This document shows positions 7,862 through 15,540 of a stretch of 64,000 nt of DNA, one piece after another. Source of the DNA: Shimia_B sp038528385 (GTDB taxonomy: Bacteria > Pseudomonadota > Alphaproteobacteria > Rhodobacterales > Rhodobacteraceae); assembly GCA_038528385.1 (NCBI GenBank), contig JBCBET010000009.1, forward strand, positions 1 to 64,000, in the 5' to 3' direction. The position numbers were made by a program, and so were the translations under genes. A model generated the notes under the pieces. That model did no database searches, was not told the origin of the DNA, and saw only the letters and a list, made by a program, of their open reading frames with translations. Numbering within the stretch: the stretch's first letter is position 1; the number at the start of each line of letters is the position of its first letter.

Positions 7862-8809
7862 ATGAATGAGGCGGTCGAGCGGTTCGCGCAGGGGCTCTAT
7901 GATTTCTCTGGTCCCGTCGATGCGCTCGACGGTGCGGTCTGCCGGATGCCGGAACCTTTCGGGACCCGTGACGCGCCGGGGCTATGGGAGGTGTATGGGG
8001 AACTGGGCGCGGCGTGGCCCGATCTCGAGCGGCGGCGCTACATCTCCATCGCAGGTGTGGACGGGCAGGGGCTCCGCTGGGTCGGTGAGGCCGGGACTTA
8101 CGTGGGCACCTTTGCGCAGGACTGGCTGGGCATCCCGGCCACGCGGCGCACGGTTCACATGCGGTTCCACGAGTTCTTTCGCCTCGACGGCGAGGACATC
8201 GTGGAGACGCAGTTCGGCTGGGACATTCCCGAGGTCATGATCCAGGCGCGCGCCTGGCCGCTCGCGCCCTCGCTCGGGCGCGACTGGTGCGTACCGGGGC
8301 CGGCGACCTGCGACGGGATTTCGCCGGGCGGGGACGGGGAGGCCGCGAAGGCCGTCGTGATCGAGATGCTCGAAAAGCTCGTGCGCCATCCCGCAGAGGG
8401 CGGGCCCGAGGTCATGGAGCTTCACCGGTTCTGGCATCCGAAAATGCACTGGTATGGGCCTGCCGGGATCGGCACGGCGCGCGGCATCGAGGGCTTCCGC
8501 CGCCAACACCAGATCCCGTTCCTCGCCGCCATGCCCGACCGGGGCGGCCAGAACGAGGGTCTCGTCTTCCACTTCTTCGCCGAGGGAAATTACGTGGGCG
8601 TCACGGGCTGGCCCAACATGCGCCAGACGCTGTCCCATCCGGGATGGCTCGGCCTGCCGGGCGCGGGCCGCGAGGTCACGCTCAAATCGCTCGATTTCTG
8701 GCGCGTGGAGAACGGGCTCATCCGGGAAAACTGGGTTCTCGTTGACCTCATCGACCTCTACCAGCAGCTTGGCATCGACGTGTTCGCCCGCATGGAGGAC
8801 CTGAGATGA
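7862..8809 (+). CDS. Double NTF2/SnoaL-like (ester-cyclase-type) protein
   Basis: 315 residues comprising two NTF2-like halves (about 20-150 and 165-310). The second half ends with ENWVLVDLIDLYQQLG, the E-x-W...D...L-x-Q-L-G motif of SnoaL-like polyketide cyclases/ester cyclases; W and H residues line the predicted cone (HRFWHPKMHWYGPAGIG). A second protein of identical length and two-domain layout is encoded at 12074-13021. The start codon directly follows a dispersed repeat. The stop overlaps the next ATG. SnoaL-like folds act as cyclases, hydratases, isomerases or binding proteins, so the reaction cannot be named; the context suggests a step in the same pathway as the HisD-like dehydrogenase. 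Confidence 0.75.
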   Translation: MNEAVERFAQGLYDFSGPVDALDGAVCRMPEPFGTRDAPGLWEVYGELGAAWPDLERRRYISIAGVDGQGLRWVGEAGTYVGTFAQDWLGIPATRRTVHMRFHEFFRLDGEDIVETQFGWDIPEVMIQARAWPLAPSLGRDWCVPGPATCDGISPGGDGEAAKAVVIEMLEKLVRHPAEGGPEVMELHRFWHPKMHWYGPAGIGTARGIEGFRRQHQIPFLAAMPDRGGQNEGLVFHFFAEGNYVGVTGWPNMRQTLSHPGWLGLPGAGREVTLKSLDFWRVENGLIRENWVLVDLIDLYQQLGIDVFARMEDLR

Positions 8810-9231
8810 TGGAGCAGCGGGTATCGCTCATAACGCTCGGCGTGGAGGATCCCGCGCGTGCGGCGGCCTTCTACGAGGCGCTGGGCTGGCGGCGGGTGGA
8901 GACCGAGGACCAGATCACCGTCTTCCAGCTTCTGAGCCAGGTGATCGGGCTCTATCCCAAGGCGAAGCTGGCCGAGGACCTGGGCGTCGATGCGTCGAGC
9001 TTCGGGCCCGCGGCGATGACGCTGGGCTACAATGTCCGCGCAAAGAAGGAGGTGGCCGCTATCTGCGCGCTCGTGCCCGGGGCCGGCGGGCGCGTCCTGA
9101 AAGAGCCGCACGACATCTTCTGGGGCGGGCATTCCGCCTTTGTCGCCGATCCCGACGGCCACGCCTGGGAGATCAGCTGGAACCCCTTCTCGCCGCCACG
9201 CGAGGACGGCACCTTTCACTGGAACGGCTAG
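8806..9231 (+). CDS. VOC (glyoxalase/dioxygenase fold) protein
   Basis: 141 residues beginning MMEQRVSLITLGVEDPARAAAFYEALGWRR and ending with FVADPDGHAWEISWNP, the paired beta-alpha-beta-beta-beta modules of vicinal-oxygen-chelate proteins (PhnB/glyoxalase-like). The metal-ligand positions are not fully convincing: the final module has E in HAWEISW, but the N-terminal H/E ligand is unclear. The ATG overlaps the upstream TGA, so it is coupled to the NTF2-like gene. Reaction unknown. Confidence 0.8.
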   Translation: MMEQRVSLITLGVEDPARAAAFYEALGWRRVETEDQITVFQLLSQVIGLYPKAKLAEDLGVDASSFGPAAMTLGYNVRAKKEVAAICALVPGAGGRVLKEPHDIFWGGHSAFVADPDGHAWEISWNPFSPPREDGTFHWNG

Positions 9232-9241
9232 GAGCAGCCCC

Positions 9242-9628
9242 ATGGCCACATCGCCCGGGATCATTCCCTATTTCAGCTACGCGGATGGCCACGCGGCCGT
9301 AGCCTTCCTCGAGGCTGCTGTCGGCTTTCACGTCGTGCAAACGGCCGATGCGGAGGATGGATCGCTGCTCCGTTGCGAGATGGCCCGTGGCATGGGCCTC
9401 ATCATGATGGGCACCGGCGAGACGGCCAAGGGCACGCCGGGCACCTATGTCGTCGTCGAGGACGTCCACGAGCACCATGATCGCGCCGTCGCAGCCGGGG
9501 CGGAGATCGTCTATGGCGTCGAGACGACGGAATGGGGCACGAAGCGCTACCGATGCCGGGATCTCGAGGGCCATGAATGGACCTCAGGCTCCTACGCGCC
9601 CTCCACCGAGCCGCCGAGGTGGGCCTGA
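9242..9628 (+). CDS. VOC-family protein (PhnB/YcdB-like)
   Basis: 128 residues beginning MATSPGIIPYFSYADGHAAVAFLEAAVGF, with the final module TKRYRCRDLEGHEWTSGSY. This is the single-subunit PhnB-like VOC layout (compare 'I-P-Y-L-x-Y-x-D-x-x-A-A-i-x-F'). It is the second VOC gene in a row and differs clearly from its neighbour, so it is not a recent duplicate. The start has no strong ribosome site (GGAGCAGCCCC precedes). Function unknown. Confidence 0.8.
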   Translation: MATSPGIIPYFSYADGHAAVAFLEAAVGFHVVQTADAEDGSLLRCEMARGMGLIMMGTGETAKGTPGTYVVVEDVHEHHDRAVAAGAEIVYGVETTEWGTKRYRCRDLEGHEWTSGSYAPSTEPPRWA

Positions 9629-10293
9629 AGATGCGCGCGCCGCGCAGCTTCTTGGCGCTCGAGGCGCTGGGACGGGAGCGGCTCTCGCGGCATTTCGAGA
9701 TGCGCAATTTCATGACCTCCGAGATCGCGAATTTCCACCGGCTCCAGAATTTTCCCGGCGATCCCGATCTGGCGCTGGCGGCGGGGCGCGCGCTGGCGCG
9801 GCACTGCCTGGACCCGCTGGTGGAGACGTTCGGGCCCATCGATATCCGCTCCGCCTACCGCTCGCCGGAGATGAACCATTTCGGGGCGACGGTGGCCAAG
9901 CCGCAGAAATGCGCCCGCAACGAAGCGAACCACGCCCACCACATCTGGGATGTGCGCGACGCCAAGGGCCGCATGGGGGCCTGCGTGTCAGTGGGCGTGC
10001 CGTGGTTCGGCGCGCAGTACCGGCGCGGGCGCGACTGGCGCGATCTGGCTTGGTGGCTCTTCGACCACCTGCCGTTTCAGGAGGTCTATTTCTTTCCCAA
10101 AAACGCGGCCTTCAACATCCACTGGCGAGAGGGGGACATGGCGCACCGCATCCTGAGCTATGCCCGGCCCAAGGGGACGCTCTACAAGCCGGGGATGACG
10201 CCGGACCCGGAAAGATCGCGGCGGTACCAGGATTTTCCGCCGTTCCGAGGGATCGCCTATCCCGACATACCCGGAGGATTCGATGCTGCCTAA
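9577..10293 (+). CDS. M15-like peptidase-fold protein, uncharacterised
   Basis: 238 residues from the ATG at 9577 (GAGGG six bases upstream); the ATG at 9631 (MRAPRSFLALEALG) is an alternative that avoids the 52-base overlap with the VOC gene. The central part, FGPIDIRSAYRSPEMN followed by NHAHHIWDVRDAKGRMGA and later FNIHWREGD, resembles the substrate-binding Arg and zinc His/Asp motifs of M15/VanY-type D-Ala-D-Ala carboxypeptidases. There is no signal peptide, so action on periplasmic peptidoglycan is doubtful. The stop overlaps the SDR start by eleven bases. The functional link with the neighbouring catabolic genes is unclear. Confidence 0.6.
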   Translation: MDLRLLRALHRAAEVGLKMRAPRSFLALEALGRERLSRHFEMRNFMTSEIANFHRLQNFPGDPDLALAAGRALARHCLDPLVETFGPIDIRSAYRSPEMNHFGATVAKPQKCARNEANHAHHIWDVRDAKGRMGACVSVGVPWFGAQYRRGRDWRDLAWWLFDHLPFQEVYFFPKNAAFNIHWREGDMAHRILSYARPKGTLYKPGMTPDPERSRRYQDFPPFRGIAYPDIPGGFDAA

Positions 10294-11029
10294 AACCCCT
10301 TCTTTCCGTCTCGACGGGAGGCGCGCCTTCGTGCCCGGCGGCTCGCGCGGCATCGGACTTGGCTGCGCGGCCGCGCTGGCGGAGGCCGGGGCCCATGTCG
10401 TGATCGCGGCGCGGAGCGCGGGGCAGGTGGCGGAGGCGACGAAGGCCCTGCGAGAGGCTGGATATGCGGCGGAGGGGGTGACGCTTGATGTGACGGACCG
10501 CGCCGCGGTGCGCGCCGTCTGCGCGGACCCCTTCGATATCCTGTGCAACTCCGCGGGGCTGGCGCGGCACGCGGCCACCCTCGACGTGACCGAGGAGGAC
10601 TTCGACGCTGTCGCCGCCATCAACTTCAGGGCCGCGTTCTTTCTCGCGCAGGAGGTGGCGCGCGGGATGCCCCGCGGCGGCTCGATCATCCAGATCTCGA
10701 GCCAGATGGGCCATGTGGGCGGCGTTGACCGCAGCGTCTATGCCGCGACGAAGCACGCCGTGGAGGGGATGACGAAAAGCATGGCCATCGACCTCGGGCC
10801 GAAGGGCATCCGCGTGAACACGATCTGTCCCACCTTCATCCGCACCCCGCTCACGGAGCAGACCTTCTCGAACCCAGACCGCGTGAAATGGATCGAGGAG
10901 AAGATCAAGCTCGGCCGCGTGGGAGAGGTGGAGGACATCATGGGGGCAGTGACATTCCTCGCCTCGGATGCAGCGGCGCTCATCACCGGCACGTCCATCC
11001 TCGTCGATGGCGGCTGGACGGCGGGATGA
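10283..11029 (+). CDS. Short-chain dehydrogenase/reductase (SDR)
   Basis: 248 residues of the classical SDR class. The nucleotide-binding motif is PGGSRGIGLG (the usual TG replaced by PG), NSAG is present at about residue 91, the catalytic Ser is in IQISSQMG, and Tyr and Lys in VYAATKHAV. The C-terminus ends LITGTSILVDGGW. It overlaps the M15-like gene and is part of the HisD-like cluster, where it could oxidise or reduce a secondary alcohol/ketone intermediate. Substrate unknown. Confidence 0.9.
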   Translation: MLPKTPSFRLDGRRAFVPGGSRGIGLGCAAALAEAGAHVVIAARSAGQVAEATKALREAGYAAEGVTLDVTDRAAVRAVCADPFDILCNSAGLARHAATLDVTEEDFDAVAAINFRAAFFLAQEVARGMPRGGSIIQISSQMGHVGGVDRSVYAATKHAVEGMTKSMAIDLGPKGIRVNTICPTFIRTPLTEQTFSNPDRVKWIEEKIKLGRVGEVEDIMGAVTFLASDAAALITGTSILVDGGWTAG

Positions 11030-11037
11030 GCGGCATG

Positions 11038-11061
11038 CACGAATTTATTCGGAAATTCGTG
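11038..11061. terminator. Hairpin (CACGAATTT stem) between SDR and LacI genes
   Basis: CACGAATTT (11038-11046) and AAATTCGTG (11053-11061) form a perfect 9-bp stem with loop ATTCGG. The same stem sequence, with another loop, is found at 22046-22069. No T-run follows, so attenuation, mRNA-end protection or rho-dependent action is as likely as termination. Confidence 0.5.
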
Positions 11062-11081
11062 GCTGTGCCCAAGGGGGCCGC

Positions 11082-12071
11082 ATGACGAAGGTGACATCCT
11101 TCGACGTCGCCAAGCGGGCAGGCGTCTCCCAATCGGCGGTGAGCCGGGTGTTTTCCGGTGCTTCGGCCTCGAAGGCCACGCAAGCCAAGGTCCGCGCCGC
11201 CGCCGAAGAGCTGGGCTACCGGCCCAACGTGCTCGCCCGCTCGCTCATCACCGGGCGCTCGAAGATCATCGGGCTCGTCGTGGCCTATCTGGAGAACCCC
11301 TTCTATGTCGACGCGCTCGAGCGGCTCTCCAACGCGCTTCAGGCGCGGGGCTATCACATGCTCATCTTCACGGCGTCCTGGTCTTCGGATGTCGACAAGG
11401 TCGTCGCGGAGCTTCTGGACTACCAGGTGGACGGGATCATCGCGGCCTCCGTGGCGATCTCGGACGGTCTTACGGATCGCTGTGCCGTGGCGGGCATCCC
11501 CGTCGTCCTCTTCAACCGCGGGCAGCCGGGCGGGGCGCTCACGCAGGTGACCTGCGCAAACCGCGCGGCGAGCGCGGCCATCGCGGAGCATCTGATCTCC
11601 GTGGGGCACCGCAGGATCGGGCATATCGCGGGCTGGGAGGGGTCGCTCACGGGCCGCGACCGGGCGGCGGGCTTCGCCGAGGGGCTCGCGCGTCACGGGC
11701 TCGAGGCGGTCGTGATCGCGGGCGATTACAGCCGACAAAAGGCCCGGGAGGCCGCGCGCATCCTCGTGGACAGCCATGGCGTGGATGCGATTTTCGCCGG
11801 CAACGATCACATGGCCTTCGCCGCGCTCGACGCGCTCTGCCACGAGGGCGGGATGACGGCGGGCGAAGACATCTCCATCGTGGGTTTCGACGACGTGCCC
11901 ATGGCGTCCTGGGCCGCCTATGACCTCACCACTTGGCGCCAGCCCTCCGGGCAGATGGTGGATGCCACCGTGGAACGGATGATGGCGCTGATCGACGGGG
12001 ACGCGGTGCCCCGCCGCGTGGAAATCGAGGGGGAGTTCATGGTGCGCGGCTCCACCCGGAAGAAAGGTTAG
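11082..12071 (+). CDS. LacI-family transcriptional regulator
   Basis: 329 residues from ATG 11082. The N-terminal helix-turn-helix reads SFDVAKRAGVSQSAVSRVFSG and the hinge helix region RPNVLARSLITGRSKIIGLVV, followed by a periplasmic-binding-protein-like sensor domain (AGNDHMAFAALDAL, SIVGFDDVPMASW). It probably controls the surrounding catabolic genes; a matching central-CG operator lies at 6374-6393. It is transcribed in the same direction as its presumed targets and is flanked by the SDR and the second double-NTF2 gene (two bases between stop and next ATG). Effector unknown. Confidence 0.9.
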   Translation: MTKVTSFDVAKRAGVSQSAVSRVFSGASASKATQAKVRAAAEELGYRPNVLARSLITGRSKIIGLVVAYLENPFYVDALERLSNALQARGYHMLIFTASWSSDVDKVVAELLDYQVDGIIAASVAISDGLTDRCAVAGIPVVLFNRGQPGGALTQVTCANRAASAAIAEHLISVGHRRIGHIAGWEGSLTGRDRAAGFAEGLARHGLEAVVIAGDYSRQKAREAARILVDSHGVDAIFAGNDHMAFAALDALCHEGGMTAGEDISIVGFDDVPMASWAAYDLTTWRQPSGQMVDATVERMMALIDGDAVPRRVEIEGEFMVRGSTRKKG

Positions 12072-12073
12072 AC

Positions 12074-13021
12074 ATGCGCGGATTTTCCAACGAGTTCGAA
12101 GATTTCCCCGACTATATCCTGAAGATCACCGAGGAGATCTGGGAAGGCCGCGGCCTCGGCGCGGCGATGAAGGCGTATTACCACCCCGACGTGATCGTGC
12201 GCGTGCCCGCGGGCCTCTCAACCGGTGAGGCGGGGATGACGCAGAACACGCTCGAGACGCTGGATGAATTCCCCGACCGCGTGCTTCTGGGCGAGGATGT
12301 GATCTGGTCGGGCACCCCGCAGGAGGGGATGCTGTCGTCCCACCGCATCTTCTCCACGGCCACGCATCACGGCGGCAAGTTCGGACCCGCGACCGGCGTC
12401 AAGCTGCGCTTCCGCGGGATGGCGGATTGCTATGCCAAGGACAACCAGATCAGCGACGAATGGCTCGTGCGCGACAATGGCTCGATCGCACGCCAGCTCG
12501 GCCAGACGCCGGAGGATTTCGTGCGTGCGGAGCTGGAGGCGGGCCGTCCCATGGGCGCGTTCCTACCCGAGAACGACATCACCGGGCCCTATACGGGACG
12601 CGGCAATGACGACCCGTGGGGGCATCGCTACGCCGTGCTCCTCGAGCGGATCATGGGCGCGGAGATCAATGCCATCCACGAGAACTGGGACCGCGCCTGC
12701 ACGCTCGAATATCCCGGCGGCGTGAGCGCGTCGGGCCGGGAAGCGGCGGATGCCTTCTGGCTTGGGCTGCGGAGCGCGTTTCCCGGGGCGGAGTTTCGGC
12801 TTCACCACGTCATCGGGCGCGAGGACCCGCTCATGCCGCCCCGCGCCGCCCTTCGGTGGAGCCTCGACGGCCTCCACGAGGGCTGGGGCAGCTTCGGGCG
12901 CCCCTCCGGCAAGCGCGTGCATGTCATGGGCATCTGCCATGCGGAATTCGGGCCCTGGGGCCTGAGACGCGAATGGGTCTGCTACGATGAGCTGGCGATC
13001 TGGGCGCAGATCTTCGCCTAG
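12074..13021 (+). CDS. Second double NTF2/SnoaL-like protein
   Basis: 315 residues, the same length as the product of 7862-8809 and likewise two NTF2-like halves (about 10-150 and 170-310). Here it is the N-terminal half that keeps the SnoaL-like ending, DEWLVRDNGSIARQLGQ, while the C-terminal half ends REWVCYDELAIWAQIF. The two proteins therefore look like distant paralogues or subunits with complementary active halves. The start lies two bases after the LacI stop. A terminator follows at 13040-13084, so this is the last gene of the unit. Confidence 0.75.
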   Translation: MRGFSNEFEDFPDYILKITEEIWEGRGLGAAMKAYYHPDVIVRVPAGLSTGEAGMTQNTLETLDEFPDRVLLGEDVIWSGTPQEGMLSSHRIFSTATHHGGKFGPATGVKLRFRGMADCYAKDNQISDEWLVRDNGSIARQLGQTPEDFVRAELEAGRPMGAFLPENDITGPYTGRGNDDPWGHRYAVLLERIMGAEINAIHENWDRACTLEYPGGVSASGREAADAFWLGLRSAFPGAEFRLHHVIGREDPLMPPRAALRWSLDGLHEGWGSFGRPSGKRVHVMGICHAEFGPWGLRREWVCYDELAIWAQIFA

Positions 13022-13039
13022 GAGTTGAGTGATTCTGTC

Positions 13040-13084
13040 GGCCCTGAGGCTCCATACAAACGGAGCCGCAGGGCCTGAATTTTT
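13040..13084 (+). terminator. Rho-independent terminator after HisD-like cluster
   Basis: GGCCCTGAGGCTCC and GGAGCCGCAGGGCC form a 14-bp stem with one mismatch around ATACAAAC, followed within six bases by a TTTTT run. Confidence 0.75.
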
Positions 13085-13176
13085 GTACGAGGCTGTGACA
13101 TCGGCGGTTTGCCCCTGAATCCAACGGGGTAGCCGCGGATGCTCATCGACCGGGGCCACAGCATTTGGCAGTAGCC

Positions 13177-13206
13177 TTGACCTGACCCACAAGATTGGCC
13201 CTATTT
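13177..13206 (+). promoter_or_regulatory. Candidate promoter upstream of LysM-SBP genes
   Basis: TTGACC (13177-13182) and CTATTT (13201-13206) with an 18-base spacer, 68 bases before the ATG at 13274. The -10 box is weak; assignment is tentative. Nothing else coding is seen in 13085-13273. Confidence 0.3.
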
Positions 13207-13273
13207 CGCTACATCTGCTGAATAAATAGGGCGCTCCCGCGAATTATAGCGCGCCCGATTTCTGGGGGTCATT

Positions 13274-14365
13274 ATGACGACGCGCGTTTCGGCCGTTTTG
13301 GCCGTGCTCATTGCCCTATCCATGGGGACCGCCACCGCAGCGGCGGCCTGCGGCGGCACCTACACGGTGGTGCGGGGAGACTCTCTCACGGAGATCGCGA
13401 ACGAGCTCTATGACGACGCGCGCAAGTGGTCGGTGATCTACCAGACGAACGTGGACCGCATCGGCGACAACCCGGAGCGTATCACGGTGGGCACCGAACT
13501 GACGCTCACCTGCATCGATGGCCTTCCCGTGGGCCTCGACGACGGACGGGGCGCCCGCGACATCGACGCCCGGTCCGCGCTCCTCGAGGTGCCCTTCGCC
13601 TCCCCGGCGACGCGGGAGCCGATCGCGCTTTTGACGGCGGATGATTACCGTCCTTTCACGGACCGCACGCTGCCGGGCGGCGGGATGTATACGGAGATCG
13701 TCCAGCGCGCCATGGAGGCCGCGGCGCCCGAGGACGGCTTTGCCATTTACTGGGTCAACGATTGGGCGTCGCATCACGAGCCGCTTTTGTCGAATGCGCT
13801 GCTCGATCTCGGCTTCCCGTGGTTCAAGCCCGATTGCGAGGCCGACCCCACCACCTATCGATGTGAGAACCTCGTCTTTTCCGATCCGGTGTTCGAGGTG
13901 CTGACGTTGATGTTCGTCAACACTTCAAACCCCGTCGCCTTCACCGAGGACAGCGACCTCCATGGCAAGTCGCTCTGCCGTCCGGAGGGCTATTCCACCT
14001 TCATCTTCGACGCGGACGGTCGCAATTGGCTCGAGGATGATCTCGTCACGGTGGATATGCCCAAGACCATCGAGGCCTGCTTCGAGGGGCTCGTGGCCCG
14101 GCGATATGACGGCGTGATCCTCAATGAATTCACCGGACGCGAAAAGATCAACGCCATGGGTCTGCGGGGGCAGGTGGACGTGGGCGGGGGCCGCCCCATC
14201 GCCATCGACGGCCTCCACATCGTCGCGCACAAGGCACATCCCGAGGCAGACGAGCTTATCGCGCTGGTGAATGCGGGTCTGGCCCGGATCAAGGAAGACG
14301 GCACTTACCAAAGGACGATCGACGCGCACATGGCGCGGATCTGGGCGGAGTTGGCGGGATCATGA
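13274..14365 (+). CDS. Secreted LysM + SBP_bac_3-like protein, paralogue A
   Basis: 363 residues. Residues 1-24 are a signal peptide (hydrophobic VSAVLAVLIALSMGTATAAAA). Residues 28-79 form a LysM repeat (YTVVRGDSLTEIANELYDDARKW...ITVGTELTLTC). Residues about 105-355 resemble a family-3 solute-binding domain (YRPFTDRTLPGGGMYTEIVQRAME, then LDLGFPWFKPDC, DLHGKSLCRPEGY, LNEFTG). Two Cys pairs shared with the next gene may form disulfides. The fusion of a peptidoglycan-binding module to a binding-protein fold suggests a periplasmic sensor or anchored ligand-binding protein; there are no transporter genes beside it. The stop overlaps the next ATG. Confidence 0.75.
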   Translation: MTTRVSAVLAVLIALSMGTATAAAACGGTYTVVRGDSLTEIANELYDDARKWSVIYQTNVDRIGDNPERITVGTELTLTCIDGLPVGLDDGRGARDIDARSALLEVPFASPATREPIALLTADDYRPFTDRTLPGGGMYTEIVQRAMEAAAPEDGFAIYWVNDWASHHEPLLSNALLDLGFPWFKPDCEADPTTYRCENLVFSDPVFEVLTLMFVNTSNPVAFTEDSDLHGKSLCRPEGYSTFIFDADGRNWLEDDLVTVDMPKTIEACFEGLVARRYDGVILNEFTGREKINAMGLRGQVDVGGGRPIAIDGLHIVAHKAHPEADELIALVNAGLARIKEDGTYQRTIDAHMARIWAELAGS

Positions 14366-15387
14366 CGCGCCTCGCACGGTCCCTCGCCGCCGCCATCATC
14401 GCGGTGGCCGCCGCACCCGCCGCCGCCGAGTGTGTCACCGCCCGCCACGTGGTGGCGCCGGGCGAAACGGCCTTTTCCATTGCGGAGGAGTATTACGGCG
14501 CGCACGAGACCTGGTCGCTGATCTTCTACGCCAACGTGGAGGCGCTCTCGGACCCGATGGAGCTTGCGGCGGGGACGGAGTTGACGATCCCGTGCCCGCC
14601 CGGCGGGCAGGCATTCACCACGGCCACGACGCCGCTGCGACCGGATGAGGCCGACATGCGGCTCCTCACGGGCGGGGCCCTGCCGCCCTTCACCGACCGG
14701 GATTGGCCGGTGGGCGGCATGGTCACCGAACTCGTGGCCGCCGCGCTCGAAGAAATGCCCGCCCCGGTCACGGTCTCCCTCGACTGGGACGACGACCGAT
14801 CCGGCCATCTCGAGGCGCTCGCCGTCAACGATTTCGACATGGGCTTCCCGTGGTTGAAGCCCGGCTGCGCCGGCCCGGCAGACCACGTCCAATGCGGGAA
14901 TTTCCACTTCTCCGATCCCATCGTGGAGGTGGTGAGCCTCCTTTTCGTGCGGGACGGCGCGGAGCTGGTCTTCGAGGCGGACACGGACCTCCACGGCAAG
15001 ACGCTCTGCCGCCCGGCGGGCGTCGCCACCTACGACCTCGACGGCGAGGGCAGACGCTGGCTCTCGGCCGGCCACGTGGCGCTCGCGCAGCCCGCCACTG
15101 CGGGCGACTGCTTTGACCTGCTCGTGTCGGGGGAGGTGGACGCGGTCGCGCTCAACGAGTTCACCGGTTGGACGACGCTGGCGGAGAGGGGGCTCATGGG
15201 CGAGGTCGCGCCGCTGGAGAGGCCGCTCGGCGTCGAGGGCCTCCACGTCATCATCTCAAAGCGGCACTGGCGCGGCACCACGCACCTTTACCGCATCAAC
15301 GAAGGGCTCGCGCGGCTGAAGGAGAGCGCGCGCTACGACGAGATCGTCTCGCGTCACTTGGGGGTGTTCTGGGACCGGGTGAACTGA
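14362..15387 (+). CDS. Secreted LysM + SBP_bac_3-like protein, paralogue B
   Basis: 341 residues with the same order as the preceding gene: signal peptide 1-22, LysM (HVVAPGETAFSIAEEYYGAHETW...LAAGTELTIPC), then a family-3 binding-protein-like domain. Matching blocks include LPPFTDRDWPVGGMVTELV, MGFPWLKPGC, DLHGKTLCRPAG and ALNEFTGW. The two genes overlap by ATGA and clearly arose by tandem duplication, but they are diverged along their length, so both have probably been kept under selection. A strong terminator follows at 15445. Ligand and partner are unknown. Confidence 0.75.
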   Translation: MTRLARSLAAAIIAVAAAPAAAECVTARHVVAPGETAFSIAEEYYGAHETWSLIFYANVEALSDPMELAAGTELTIPCPPGGQAFTTATTPLRPDEADMRLLTGGALPPFTDRDWPVGGMVTELVAAALEEMPAPVTVSLDWDDDRSGHLEALAVNDFDMGFPWLKPGCAGPADHVQCGNFHFSDPIVEVVSLLFVRDGAELVFEADTDLHGKTLCRPAGVATYDLDGEGRRWLSAGHVALAQPATAGDCFDLLVSGEVDAVALNEFTGWTTLAERGLMGEVAPLERPLGVEGLHVIISKRHWRGTTHLYRINEGLARLKESARYDEIVSRHLGVFWDRVN

Positions 15388-15444
15388 TCCGGCCCTGGGC
15401 ATCATGGCCGCGCGTTGCAGCCCGCGCGTCCAGACTGCGAGATG

Positions 15445-15481
15445 AAGCGCCACCCCGTTTGCAGCCCGGGGTGGCGCTTTT
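15445..15481 (+). terminator. Rho-independent terminator after LysM-SBP pair
   Basis: AAGCGCCACCCC and GGGGTGGCGCTT form a perfect 12-bp stem around an 11-base loop, followed by TTTT. Confidence 0.85.
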
Positions 15482-15540
15482 CCTTTGGGCTTGAGAGGCG
15501 CGGCGCGGGCGGTAAGGTGGCCTCAAAAGAGGAGAGGCAG

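Noticed and set aside
13134..13206. Possible tRNA or other RNA gene in the gap before the LysM-SBP genes
   Set aside because: No T-loop GTTCGA motif or cloverleaf could be drawn; the region holds only a terminator and weak promoter boxes.
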